From contig CM056743.1 of NCBI GenBank assembly GCA_029851415.1, positions 92,602,501 through 92,666,500 of the forward strand: 64,000 nucleotides of DNA. The letters run 5' to 3'. This document shows positions 1-11,719 of the stretch, piece after piece (position 1 is the stretch's first letter; each line of letters opens with the position of its first letter). The notes below the pieces were generated by a model. The model was not told where the DNA came from. It ran no database searches and saw only the letters and a program-made list of their open reading frames with translations. The DNA is from Eretmocerus hayati. Lineage: Eukaryota > Arthropoda > Insecta > Hymenoptera > Aphelinidae. A program made the translations under genes and the position numbers.

Positions 1-128
1 ATTGTCCCTCTACACATGGATTCGAGCTTCCCCGAGGTGACCTGCGCCATGGTTTGCAGCCATGGGATGCCTTTCTCCAATGCTGGTAAGGCCGACATTC
101 CCTGTCTCACAGAGTGAGCCATCGGATC

Positions 129-361
129 CGCTGTACCCTTAGCGCCTCAACAAGGAGTTTCTGCGCCTGTCCGCAGTCCGCGTGGCCGCGGAAAGAATAC
201 ATGGGAAGCAATGGGAGTGGAGCGCGCATGCGCGAATATTGGAGCAAGCCGCGGGCAGACCTACCCCCACTCTTCCCTTTACTTCCCATGTATTTTTCTC
301 GCGGCCGCGCGGACTACGGACAGGCGCGGAAACTCTTTGTCGAGGCCCTTAGCGTTCTCGA
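129..361. repeat. short foldback (inverted repeat) with flanking direct repeat
   Basis: Bases 129-222 and about 266-361 are imperfect reverse complements of roughly 95 bp each, separated by about 45 bp, and contain GC-rich palindromic blocks around cgcggcc. Outside the hairpin, about 49-101 and 376-437 are similar to each other in direct orientation (shared core ggtaaggcYgacattcc). The arrangement suggests either a small foldback element or a duplicated segment. I see no coding potential beyond chance frames. Confidence 0.6.
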
Positions 362-480
362 AGACAACCTTTTTGTGGTTTGCAAGGCCATGATTTGGTG
401 AGACTCAAACTCCAATGCCGGTAAGGCTGACATTCCCCGCACCTCCCCGTGCGCTCAGGAAGGCACGTCGGGTCGGCTTA

Positions 481-749
481 TTAACTCCCTACGTTACCCA
501 AGGTTCCCCTGCTTCGCATTCGCCCAAGGCCCGCTAGTCGAATCTCGTGGATTGGAAAATCCAGGATTACTCTGGAGGATAATCCCGGGGAAAATGCCAT
601 TCCGAAGCAAGCGGAGTGTGATGGGTCCTTTTCCCGTTGGAAAAACCTCAGAAAAAATGTCCGAGTGATTTCGCCGGGAATCGAAGCCACGACCCCTCGA
701 GCAGTGTTGATTGCGAAGCTAACACGCTACCGACTGAGCCAACACTGCT
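481..749 (-). mobile_element. tRNA-derived SINE candidate
   Basis: On the minus strand the block begins near 749 with a tRNA-like head. An RNA polymerase III A box, TGGCTCAGTCGG, lies at 742-731, and a B-box-like GGCTTCGATTCC at 688-677, about 45 bases apart as in tRNA genes. A short stem encloses the anticodon-loop position. The B box departs from consensus at one position and the acceptor stem is imperfect, so this is unlikely to be a working tRNA. About 190 bases of non-tRNA body follow on the minus strand. Head plus unrelated body is the usual SINE layout. No poly(A) or target duplication is visible, so the 3' end is a guess. Confidence 0.55.
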
Positions 750-1069
750 TTCAAGTGATGGTATGAAATGACTGATAAAGCTGCCCAATCGAACGATGCA
801 GGATGATTGATTGCGATTTTGGGAGAGGATTTCTCAATCATCACTTTATTCAGCTAATTTGCCGGGATAGTCATCGGTAGGATCACGAGGCCCCTGGAAT
901 GGGATTCGAATGGATTATTTGACTATATCTTGTCGAGCATCACACATTGTAGAAAGACGTTTATTTCAAAGTCTACAGAATAAAATTTCGAGGAGAAAGC
1001 ACCTGTGGGGTATTAAATAACAGTACATATGAACAGTAAATTATACACCAACAGAATACTCTGCCAATA
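750..1069. other. no gene seen
   Basis: AT-rich sequence between the SINE head and the next foldback element. I recognise no open frame, RNA or repeat signal here. Confidence 0.4.
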
Positions 1070-1950
1070 CAGTACCCTGCGAGAAAAATGGAACACGGAT
1101 ACCTTCACAAAACAACCATTACTCCGACGCGTTTGGGTTTACGCCAATTTTCCAAGAAGCACTTGAAAGATGTGAAAAGAATCCATCAAATTATGTGTTT
1201 CGGAATTTTTTTTGGTCAAAATTTTATGCCTTTAATTAACACTCGAAATTGAAAAATTCTCATTTAATCAATCATGGATCATTTATCGGGAAATCACGAT
1301 AACGTGGAAATTCTCACGGGATGTTGTAGCTCTTTTCAGAACCTTTGAAATCGTTCTTCTATTCATTACTATACGGTGTTTTATATCCGAGTTACGAGCA
1401 ATCTAGTACAAAGAATTTGGTACTTGTTGAGTGTAACAAACATACAAAAAAGGTCATAATCTACGATTTCGACGTGAAATCTTCAGAATTCTGTGAAATA
1501 ATTGCCAGGTTCATTCCACAAATTGGTCAAAAGGACTTCCGCCCACCTCAACTGAGAAAAACTCATGTCTCCATACTTTCAATACCCTCAACTCGTACGA
1601 AATTTTTTGTACGAGATCACTCGTAACTCGGTTGTGTAAAATCGTAGAGTATTGTATAAAAAAAGATTTTGGAGGTCTTGAAAAGAGCTACAACATCCCG
1701 TAAGAGTTTCCCCGTCATCGTAATTTTCCGATAAATGATCGATGATTGATTGAAATGAGAATTCTTCCAATTTTGAGTGTCAATCAAAGGCATGAAATTT
1801 CGATTAAGAAAAAATTTTGAAACACACAAATTGATAGATTTTTTCCTCATCTTTCAAGTACTTCCTAGGAAATCGGCGTAGACCCAAATGCGTCGGAGTA
1901 ATGGCTGTTTTAGTGGAGGTATCCGTGTTCCATTTTTTTACAGGGTACTG
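1070..1950. mobile_element. TA-flanked foldback element (Tc1/mariner-type MITE)
   Basis: Bases 1070 to about 1450 and about 1570-1950 are diverged reverse complements, so the whole 881-bp unit folds into one hairpin with a loop of about 120 bases. Both ends start with CAGTACCCTG followed by an A-rich stretch and ATGGAACACGG. A TA lies directly outside each end (1068-1069 and 1951-1952), matching the TA target duplication of Tc1/mariner elements. Similarity stops at these points, which supports them as true ends. Short frames inside are mirror images of each other and not genes. Confidence 0.65.
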
Positions 1951-1952
1951 TA

Positions 1953-4505
1953 CCTCATGATCGATATATTTCAATGCGATGTGATTTACCATCGTTATCA
2001 CAGAATTAACAGAATACAAGAAGTACCAGAGATGAGTTGTTTCTAAAGATTCATGTTAACAGATATACTATGGACAACATAGTTTCGCGGTTCACGGAAT
2101 TTTATGCCACCAGGTGTTGTGTCAACGCAGGATTTTTTGGGTGAGAAGGAAGCGTGGAGACCAACGTAGGAAGATGGTTACTCAAATTTGAAACCTCCTG
2201 ATGTCTCCATTTATATTCGTATCAAATAAAGATGACGATTTCTCAATTCCCGGATCTCGACCCATTGAAAAATTAGACTCTTCATCGAATAGTGCCGTGT
2301 GTAAATGAAAGAGAATAAGAAAATCGTGACAAAATCGGCCACTATCATGACTTCATGGTACAAGACTGTTGGTAATTTGAGGAGTATCTGACTCATATTG
2401 AGATAGATGAGAGATGGAAAGATGAACAAAACACTGTAACAATATTCATGGCCACTTTTTGAATTTTCTAGCTCTGTTCAATCTTCTGCATCTCGATGGT
2501 TCCCATGTGGACTACCACCGGAGAAGTCCATACGAGATCCCAAAAAGAATCCACGAGACAAAAGTCATCACGGCAATACTAAATGAGCCATACGTTTTCT
2601 GCATATGAAACCAAACAGTTCTTCCTCTTGAATTTATGAGATGGTGATCTTCCAGATATCTTACATTTTTTGTCTATATTTGCGGCTCAAACAGGAGGCT
2701 ACGCAGGATCACTAGAAGATGAAAAGTAACAACCAATGCTTTCAAACGTTCCTTTGGAGCACTTTCCAGTCTCGATCACGCTCATTGTAACGGGCTGCGC
2801 TCTCACTTTCCATCCAAAATGTATTCGGATATACCTAACTCTGAAGACAGTGCGGAGTTTACTTCATGCTTGACATTTCATATCTCTGTTCATCTCCGTG
2901 TTTTCTGACCAGATTTTATCTTCATTAACGGATCATCTTCGTTCACATGCATGGAAGTGGACGAGTGTCAATACACGACAGAAATAGGGAAGTATTCATT
3001 ATTTGCACCCGACGTGACTCGGTCAAATACATAGCATATGATTCTTGTGTGGACCATTTCTCTACAATCGTTTTTGTCCTTTCGATTTTCCGTTCGACGA
3101 GGGAGATCTCGAATCGCTTCCACATCTCCTACGTATTGATTGCTCTCATCACGAAGAGTGGAATAGAGTCCCCGAAGGAGTTAAAAGATGTACCCAAAGT
3201 CACGCTTCTATTCACAGTGGCGAGAGACACAAACCGGGTCAATTGAAAGAACCAATGATTATATTTCCACATATATCTTCCGCTTCTAATAGCGGAAGAT
3301 GGGCTCAGAATGGCGAAGATGGTATCGCAAAGTACACACTCTCATACATCCTCAAGGTGTCATGATTATGTCTAGAGAGCCGTCACACTCGTTCTCTCGA
3401 AGTTTGCATTGAAATTAGCTTCAGTCATTGATTCTTAACACATCTAACAATTTTTCCCTGGCCCGCACTCAAACTAGCCTAACAATTATCAAATACTCCT
3501 GAGCTTGCGTGCGTTCATTCCCTATTAGTAGCGGACCTCAATTCCAAATATGAAACTGCTTGTAAGACTTGCCAAATGAACATCACGCACTTCTTGCTTT
3601 CTGTACAGCAGGATATGTTCAATTATCCAACCGATATTGGCATGAAAATGGAAATCGAATATTCGAAATCTTGTTCGATTCTTTGTCAGTATTTGGCGCA
3701 CCGAAGATCTCGATAAGCGGAACAAAGGACTCGTCCAGTCTCCGATCCATATTCGCTGATCAAAAACGGAAAGACAATTCCGTGGCCGATTTCATGGAAT
3801 TCAACATGTGGAAGTTTTCCGACTCCCCACATCTTTGAGTTCTGATTCTCAATCGAGGTGAGATGAGTGCTGCGAATTCACCTTATGTACGTGAGAGTTT
3901 CCTTTCCCTCTTCTGCCGCATTCGAATCTTGTTGGATGAAGTTTCCGCAGCTCTATTCATACATCTATGCGATATTCTCCCACCCTTACAGCTTTCACAC
4001 TCACTTGTATTTCATCAGTCAAAACATCAGATCGAGAAGTAATGAAATATCTCTGAAGTTTGAGAAAGATACGTGAATCTGTTGAGATTCACACCAAAAG
4101 TGAGGATCAATGCAAGGAAAGAATATTGCCAACGACTAAGGAGAAAAAAAGGCTAGTAGACGGCGGAATATAAAAATCGATCGCATTGAGCAGTCCTACG
4201 TCGCTAACCTCTGTTACGTACACACTTCTTGAATAGTGGCATGGAAATGAAGGAGATTATCCGAATAGATAGCTTCCATTCGATCTTGAACTAACTCTAG
4301 ATAGAGATAACGCGTCGATGAACCCACTGGTCATTGGTACGGCACGCAATGATGTGCGTATCAAGCTGAGATTCGATGAAGCTCCATCGGCGAATCGTCA
4401 ATTGCGGCGTACTCGGCGAATTCGATGATGTGAGAGGGATGGATTCAATGCGTCAAATGCGTCTTGGATCATGCGCACCAACTCCGCGCATCCCTTTCCA
4501 CCCGC
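1953..4505. other. 2.5 kb without a recognisable gene
   Basis: Several frames of 60-106 codons occur (for example 2947-3246, 3045-3365 and 3569-3838, all plus). None contains a motif I know, and they overlap one another in different frames. I see no inverted repeat, tRNA or satellite. This may be old degraded repeat or ordinary intergenic DNA. Confidence 0.4.
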
Positions 4506-4513
4506 GCTCCAAG

Positions 4514-4785
4514 CAGGGGTGTCAATCGTGGTAGAGTCCTTCCCCTCAAGCCCCTCCAGTCAAGTGCAGAGAGCCTCGCGGCGAAGGAGCCCCTCCCCTG
4601 CGACGCCGCGGCGCGCTCTACACATGACTGGAGGGGCTTGAGGGGAAGGACTCCACCACGCTTGACTGCCCTGGAGCGCGCCGCGGCGTCGTAGGGAAGG
4701 GGCTCCTTCGGCGCGAGCCGTGATGCTCTTTGCACTTAACTATAGGGGCTTGAGGGGAGGGACTCTACTACGCTTGATACTCCTG
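4514..4785. mobile_element. hAT-like MITE, compound copy
   Basis: The element starts CAGGGGTGTCAA and ends with a diverged reverse complement of that terminus. It is flanked by a perfect 8-bp duplication GCTCCAAG (4506-4513 and 4786-4793). CAGGG ends and 8-bp duplications are typical of hAT transposons. Internally it is compound: the first ~155 bases form one inverted-repeat unit (arms share ccctcaagcccctccag), followed by a further partial unit in reverse. There is no transposase, so it is non-autonomous. A shorter 167-bp copy lies at 50791-50957. Confidence 0.8.
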
Positions 4786-4793
4786 GCTCCAAG

Positions 4794-6843
4794 CGCCTCC
4801 CCACTTTGCCTCGGTTAACCTCGGAGAACCATTCGACCGTTACTAGCCCTTATTTTTAACGGTTAGTCATCCATGGGGAGCCATTGCGCGCACTCGGTTG
4901 GCTCCGCCACTTCATTGCCGAGAGATGCACAACACATGAATGGAATGCGGAAACCTCATTATCATCATCGATATTCAGGTGTTCTACGCCAAAGCAGGGG
5001 CGTTCATACCAGAGAAGGAAGCCATCGTGCCTCCGATATCAGTTTCACGCCGCATCGAATCGTCAAACACTGAAATCTATTTTACAAAGTAAGCAATGAA
5101 CTCATATCTCATCGTCGGACATGACACATGAGGAAGGTATAGTGAGCGATTCTACCCTCGAAGATGTTCACAGGATGATCCATACCATTGGCTGTGGCCC
5201 TTACAATATTTTTAAGCGCTGGGTATTGAAAAGCCATGATGTCAAAAAGTGGGGTAGACAGACAACGTTTGCCTGTCTCTTAAGCATTCTGACAATCAGT
5301 ATTGTAGCTATCGCGACGTTGGACAAGGGTCAGCTAGTCTTGTGCTCCAAACGTGAACAGATATGGGAGCTGCCATTCACGGATCCAAGTGAATACCCGA
5401 TACAACTGCCCTACAGGGGAAATTCTTCGACGCGGAGAGGAGATTACACCCGTTGACTCTGAGCCTCATGATCAACATTCGACAGATTTTGAAGGCGCTC
5501 CAGTGCGTTTGAGCGGGTTTTTGCAGGTTCACACTGACGAGCATTGCAGCTAGATGAATTTGACATGGTGTATTCCTCAGCGACTACAGAGAATCGAATT
5601 CCGTCGGATATCACATTACTTGACTCAAGAGATACTGCACGCAGTCTACACAGGATCACCGACGTTTACAGCCAATTCGAGGTGACGAGCGTGCCCTTCC
5701 AGACATTTATTCCAGAAGGGAACGGAATTTCCGGCAGTTCAATATTTCCTCACCTCACGAATTCATTTGTGATATTTTGGCGCTCAAATTAGGGTTCACA
5801 CCTTGAATCAGTTCGAATGTACATAAGGACATTATGTATGTGGATGTTAACATAGATTATGAGAGAAGTGTAATATGAGTACTTCCCACCATCGGTGCAG
5901 TTACCGTGTACAATCTTGTGGAACTAAGTACCCATTGTCCAGACAGAGGGTGAGAGGAATCCAGTGATTATTTTGGCTGTCAGGTATAATAACCCGTGAC
6001 CCATCATTGGCGGATGTTTTTAGGGAATTTGGTCGATCAATAGGTGTCATTAATCATTCTGACATTTACTGATATCCAAAAATTCTATGAGTAGTTGAAA
6101 ACGGATGGGTATCATTGATGGGTATCCCAATCGCGCATGATCAAGAATAGGTTCAGGGATTAAAAACAGATAGTATATGGGCGAATCTCAGAATTCGGGC
6201 CACTTTCATTGAAAAATTCGGAAATTTTGAATATGGCAGGACATACCCGGCAAACTTCTTTTGGGTGAAGTAGTACTCAAACAATGATAAAATAGTCGCG
6301 TAACTCATTTTGTAGCTTCGCTGCGCACTTGCGGTGAAATAACAAATAATCCTATGCATTCAAATGGGGGCCTTGTGTTACAATAATTCCCGTGAGAATA
6401 CTTCCTCGCAGACATGAGATGACCTTGGTATCAGAGAAGTGAGAAAAAGTCATGATCAACATTATACGATGCTTCCCAATGGCCTCTGTAACGAAATGAA
6501 GATACTCTACACTCACCAAAATGCACGATTCCGTCAATTCTCAATCTTTATGAGCCTCGTATTCCTCTCGGGGTAGGTCTACGATTGGGGCAGTTTGTAT
6601 ATACGTTTCTGTTATCCTAGAGATCAAATTACACGTGGTTCAAGGTGCAACGGGGTCCACGTTTTCATGTCCCATAAGAAAAAGACATTTTTAAGGCTAA
6701 ATTACGCAGAAGCAATTTTTCCTTCCATCGTGACAACAGCCACAAGGATTTGATGACATCGATGAGACTTGGCTGAATTCATAGATTTCTTCGTGTTGGA
6801 TCAGATCCCTTCCCCAGGATTTCATTATTTTTATCGCCCCGAT
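4794..6843. other. 2 kb, no recognised gene; one 111-codon frame
   Basis: A plus-strand frame at 5121-5456 encodes 111 residues with one hydrophobic stretch (residues 49-67) that could span a membrane. It is followed by other short frames to 5792. I do not recognise the protein and cannot exclude chance. The rest is AT-rich with no repeat structure that I can see. Confidence 0.25.
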
Positions 6844-6847
6844 GACA

Positions 6848-7262
6848 CACGGTGCGTCGGAAAGCCGGGAAAGTCGAGGGTGAAGGCACTTGGGAAGTTC
6901 CTCCGGGACTGTTGTCTAGGTACCTTTACGGTCATTTCCCCGGAAGAATCAAAAGAATCCGTCGATGGAATTTGGAATAAAGTCGATTTTTCCATTTTGA
7001 ATCAGAAATTCAATTTTCACCTAATTTCGGTAAACTTGTTCTTTTTGATCCTCATTGAAAGCTTCGTAAAATTGTTTACAAGCATTGAAAAGAATATTTT
7101 TCTTGTTTAAAATCGTCTGATCTTTCAGAATTTGTAGTCAAAATTTACTTACGACTGAGTCCGGAAGACTTGAATACTCTGCATTCAATCCAGAAGAATA
7201 AGTTTGCCAATAATTCCCAATTCAAAATTCTTTGGAAATCAATTCTACGCTCAGGACTAACG
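6848..7262 (+). repeat. left terminal inverted repeat of the 4-kb transposon
   Basis: Pairs with 10434-10831 over about 400 bases at high identity; an 85-codon chance frame is readable in both arms because they are so similar. The outermost bases are CACGGTGCGTCGG. Similarity ends near 7262. Confidence 0.8.
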
Positions 7263-7784
7263 GACTCGAGTACAATAAGCTATCATCTGTAGTTCTGTCA
7301 TTCCATTTGATGAGGTTGTGAATAATGAAATCATCAACTCAATTTCCCCACCATTTACATAGTCATTAGATAACTCTAGAGGAACGAACTCAATCTACCC
7401 TTCTCTGATGCAATTATGTGCGTGCAAGAGCTTCCCTGCTTATAGAAGTCTCTCAATTTTCGTTCCTCATCTTTCAAAAGCACTGTGCGAGGTATTGAAA
7501 TACAGAAGGATGAATGCTAAGACAATTTCTGACTGTTCACGGTTGGAATGAAGTGAGCGATCCAGTTTTCGGAGTGGAAGGAAATATTTCGATGTCCTTA
7601 CCTCATCAGTCGTCTGCCCTAATACTTTCGCGGGAAAGAGACGCACTCCAAACTACAGTTGTCACCTCAGCCGCCAGGGGGCTCACTGTTGCCGTTGTCT
7701 GCAAAAGCTTTGCGCTACTTCCATCCCCCACTCTTAGTGCCTCCTCGAGCTGTGTAGTTCGAGATTCTGGAAAATCGTGCGAGA

Positions 7785-8138
7785 ATGTGTTGTGTTTTTC
7801 TTACAAAGGTGTCTGGCATCAAAAAGTTCCGGAAGATCATACCCGGCGGGAAACTTGAGCAGCTTATCAACAAATACTTCGAGTACGATGCTTCTGATAC
7901 CAAACTTCCGTGTGGGCTTTGCTGCTCTTGCTATCAAAAGATATATAAAGCGCAAGGAAAATCTGAGAAGGGAGTGACAGCACCTGACTATTTGAGCTTC
8001 AAATCCGTGAAGTTGCACATGCGTTCTACAAACGGAATCTGTCCGTGCCTATGTTGTGCAATAGGGCAGACTCAAGAATACACAAATTTAACTCCAACGC
8101 ACTATCAAGCTCGCATAAAGAATGGAGGGAACTACTAA
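7785..8138 (+). pseudogene. transposon N-terminal zinc-binding segment
   Basis: A 117-codon frame inside the long-TIR transposon. It contains a CGLCCSCY cysteine cluster and a second cysteine pair, CPCLCC, separated by a predicted basic stretch, which suggests a zinc-binding DNA-recognition domain at the protein's start. It ends at a stop 165 bases before the next transposase frame. A T-rich tract ending in tttttttgcag at about 8275-8285 looks like a splice acceptor, so 7785-8138 may be a first exon. I see no convincing GT donor. Function is inferred from position and cysteine pattern only. Confidence 0.45.
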
Positions 8139-8302
8139 TATATAATACATGTGCTCGCGTGTAGATTTGAATTTCCTAGCAACTTTCTCCCTCCCATACT
8201 ACATAGGAGCATTCGTCCCACCAGCCCCAACTCTTTTGTAGTACGACGCATCGCCCACGTTTTATTTTTTGAATTTTTTTTGCAGACTCGCGGAGTGAGC
8301 CG

Positions 8303-9945
8303 ATGAAAAATAGTCATCATAACAAGCCAAGAAGATGTAATGATTGTTTATCCATCATCGCTAGAGATGTAAGCCATCGATGCGATGAAAAAACTCGGAT
8401 TGAAAATCTGAAAAAACTACTAGCTGCGACACCTTCCGAGTCGGCTGAAATTGTTATTGCTTCGTCGCTTAATTCTCTTGCCAATCAAACCGCAAGGTCG
8501 AGATTACCAACATCGATGAAACTCAGAACCTCTGGTAGGCCTATGAGAGTTGTTGTTCATGCAAATTCAAACTCAAATCCTTCGGTCCAGATTCCTGTAA
8601 GTGCTATGTTAACGATGCAGAATGATCTCAATTTTTCTCAGAACGATACGTTGGAAATAGCAAAAACTCTTCGTCAAGTAATAAATGAGAGAAATATAGT
8701 CGGAAGTGATTCGAAACCTATACTAAGTGAAGCCGTTTATTCAGTAGACGACTTTTTCAGTACAAAAAAATGGAGTTTACCGTCAAGAAAGGCAATTACG
8801 TCGAAGAAGTCGAATTGGCAGTTGTTTATTGTAATGATTTACCACGGTTCCTAGAATTTGGCAAAGGAACCCGCGGAGTAACTGATGTAATGTTAAAATA
8901 TGGCCTCGATTACGGAAGAGGATCATTGAAAATTTGTTTATCCGTGCAAAATGAATCCAATGTTACCCACCAACCTGAGTCAAAAAACGTCAGACGGGGT
9001 CTCTCGAAACAATTTCTAGACTCTGGAGTGAGAAAGTTATTCATTCTGGGGTTAGTAGAGAATTGTGAAGAGAATGACGAGAACATCGCCAAGTTATGGG
9101 ATTTGATCGGGTTGAATAAAGCCCCTGGAAAATATTCTGTTGATTTAAAAGTGGCTAATTTAATCGCTGGTATAATGTCACATGGATCAGCATTACCATG
9201 TACATGGTGTTATGCTCCTAGGGATGAATTATCACAGCAGTGTCTTGAATTGAGATCTATTAGAAATATCAGAGAAAATTATCGTTTGTGGCAAGAAAAT
9301 GGATCGAAAAAAGCATGATGTAAAGACTATAAAAACTGCAACCATGAACCGATTTTTTGAGGAGATTCTCAGACCGCCATCATTGAAATTATCCTACAAC
9401 CACAACTCCACTTTTATATCGGAGTTTTCAACACGATATACGATAACATACTCAAGGAAATTCAACTTATCGTGATCAACTGGGCAAACAGCTGTCATGT
9501 GAATCGCCAAATGATAAACGGTGGCGCTGGTTTCAATGGCAATGATTGTCAAAAGCTATTGAATTCAATTGATTATTTGTCTCAAAATCCGTCAGATGCT
9601 GTGCCAAAGTACGTTGAAGTATTGCGTAAGTTCAAATTAGTCGTAGAAAGTTGCTTCGGCGAGGCTTTTGATCCGATGTATACATCTTATATTGACGAGT
9701 TCAGAAGTTCTTACTTGAAGCTTGGCGTGTCTGTTACTCCCAAAGTCCACGCGGTCATGTATCACGTGGAAGAGTTTTGTAAAAAGAATGGGGCTGGATT
9801 AGGAAAGTACAGCGAGCAAGCTTTTGAGTCAGTGCACCATGATTTTGAAGAACGATGGGAAGGATACAAGACATCTAAAATTTGTCCTAATTATTCGAGC
9901 CAATTACTCAGTGCAGTATGTAACTTCAATGCTTTGGATCTTTAA
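8303..9945 (+). pseudogene. RAG1/Chapaev-like transposase, frameshifted with two in-frame stops
   Basis: The reading begins in one frame (RCNDCL near the start, a zinc-type CxxC). It shifts by one base at the A-run about 8762-8769 and continues in the frame opened by MEFTVKKG to 9945. In that frame two TGA codons interrupt it, at 9316-9318 and 9358-9360; recognisable protein continues across both. Landmarks in order: LDYGRGSLKICL (candidate first catalytic Asp), ALPCTWCYAPRDEL (zinc pair), NHEPIF, LHFYIGVFNT, GGAGFNGNDC, PKVHAVMYHVEEFC and YSEQAFESVHHDF (candidate catalytic Glu). This order parallels RAG1 core landmarks. The second catalytic Asp region (near VENCEENDEN) may be mutated. The enzyme would cut and join the element's CAC ends; this copy cannot be functional. 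Confidence 0.6.
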
Positions 9946-10433
9946 TCATTTTCTTTATATATCCCTATAATACGATGAAATTGAGTTAGACTCAGGAAAG
10001 GCTATATTTTTCTCAATTTTGATGCAAATATGAGCATATTAAAGGAGCTATATCAAGAATAATATTCCTCATGCGAGGATCAGATACGATAGCGTTACTA
10101 TTTAAAAATGAATTCATCTAGCTACTCTTGTGTTCTTGTAATATCCCCATTATTGGTAGTTGAAATTTATCGATATGTCATTGAATAACACATGAATACT
10201 CTCATTACTAGTTTCATTTATCACGATTTACCGGAGATACAATTTAGTTCATAAGAGATGATTTGTTCACTATTTTCAATAAATGCTCCATACCATCAGA
10301 TCGCGATGTAATGTGCCTGTTTTATATTGATGCTCAACAATTTGCATTTGACAAATCTATTTTATGATTTGATACAGTCGAAAGAGAAACCATCAACAAA
10401 AAATCACACTCATGCCCGTTATTTCTGAGCGTA

Positions 10434-10831
10434 GAACTGATTCCCGAAGAATTTTGAATTGGGAATTATTTGCAAACTTAGTCTTCTGGATTGAATGCAG
10501 AGTAATCAAGTCATCCGGACTTAGTCGGAGGTAAATTTTGACTACAAATTCTGGAAGATCAGACGATTTTAAACGAGAAAAATATTTCTTTCAATGCTTG
10601 TGAACAATTTTACGAAGCTTTCAATGAGGATCAAAAAGAACAAGTTTACCGAAATTAGTTGAAAATTGAATTTCTGATTCAAAATGGAAAAATCGACTTT
10701 ATTCCAAATTCCATCGACGGATTTTTTTGATTCTTTCGGGAAAATGACCGTGAAGGTACCTAGAAGATAGTCCCGGAGGGATTTCCCAAGTCCCTTTACC
10801 CTCGACTCTCCCGGCTTTTCGATGCACCGTG
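10434..10831 (-). repeat. right terminal inverted repeat of the 4-kb transposon
   Basis: Reverse complement of 6848-7262. Its outer end is GCACCGTG at 10824-10831, followed by GACA. Similarity to the left arm stops exactly there. Confidence 0.8.
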
Positions 10832-10835
10832 GACA

Positions 10836-11719
10836 GGATCGTAAGCAAGAGCGATTCTTCAAAATGACAAAAATTTTGTGACACACCAACAACCTCCATC
10901 AGATCTCGCATCTCGGCGAGGACGACCGTGAGGCAAAGATAATTCAATTCTCCAAAGTGTGATCAATCACCCACCCGATTTCCAGGATGGTTGATCAATC
11001 ACCCTGGGACCTACAAGCTAAGGCGTGCACCTGAAAATCGTTGTGACAGCCAAAAAATCGAGTTTCTCGCACAGAGTATCTTATATCGTTGGTCCAAAGC
11101 AAAATATGGACCTTAGAAGCATTCAAGGGTGTTGAGGACGAGTGAATTTTTGAAAACTTCCAGTGGAAGACCTCACTCGTCGAAAACCATGTCTCCTAAG
11201 ACGTAAAATAGTTCGTAATCACAAAGTCGCCCGAATCCTGAGATTCGCCCATACGAAGCATATATCATCCGCATATCCAGTTGCATCAATAGCAAATCAC
11301 CAGTCCCTAGATATGGGTACCTGCGCTATCATCGATGGATTATAATCTCTGGATTCTTGGGAAGGCCGTAATTCACAAACTTTGATACTCTCGTTTTGTC
11401 TGGTTCTTTCTACAGTTTCTTGAAACACAGATTTTTATTCCTTCTCTTTGCACTTGTAAAGGAGGTCCTTCCTCCCTATCCCGACTATTATCCAATAGAC
11501 GGACACGGTATCGATCATCAGCTAGTCCGTTACTCATCTTGACTCAATTCCACTCTCGTTTCGGTCATACATATTATTGTGATACTCGCTGCCTGAGTTC
11601 TGATTCTCGATGGAGTCATGCCTGAATCTCCTCAATGTAGTGCATATATAACAGAAGTACTCCTCTGAGAAGGCATCGACTCTGTTTTGACCACTCAGCA
11701 ACACTTATCCCCGTGAAAA
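10836..11719. other. no gene; weak reverse-transcriptase-like motif
   Basis: The minus strand at about 11240-11290 reads GYADDICFVW, which resembles the catalytic YADD box of LINE reverse transcriptases, but surrounding residues do not support it and a stop lies 11 codons upstream of the ADD. Otherwise nothing is recognised. Confidence 0.25.

Larger units (their letters stand above)
6848..10831 (+). mobile_element. long-TIR DNA transposon, RAG1/Chapaev-like (CMC group)
   Basis: A 3984-bp unit with terminal inverted repeats of about 400 bp (6848-7262 and 10434-10831). Both ends start CACGGTGC, and a GACA lies directly outside each end (6844-6847, 10832-10835), a candidate 4-bp target duplication. 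The interior carries plus-strand transposase remnants. Residue patterns in the C-terminal half match the layout of RAG1 and related transposases: a CTWC zinc pair, then a conserved serine/arginine and W block, then a PKVH...SEQAFES block where RAG1 has its last catalytic glutamate. CAC ends and 4-bp duplications fit the Chapaev branch. The transposase is broken, so the copy is dead. Confidence 0.65.

Noticed and set aside
672..749. Functional tRNA gene
   Set aside because: Acceptor stem and B box are imperfect and the block continues into a non-tRNA body; a SINE head is the better reading.
7600..7625. CTGATGAG with downstream GAAA on the minus strand as another hammerhead
   Set aside because: The bases between do not form helix II and there is no element end here.
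6180..11250. A 25-base similarity (gggcgaatctcagRattcggg) in inverted orientation either side of the 4-kb transposon
   Set aside because: Similarity does not extend beyond about 25-30 bases in either direction, so I do not call an outer inverted repeat.
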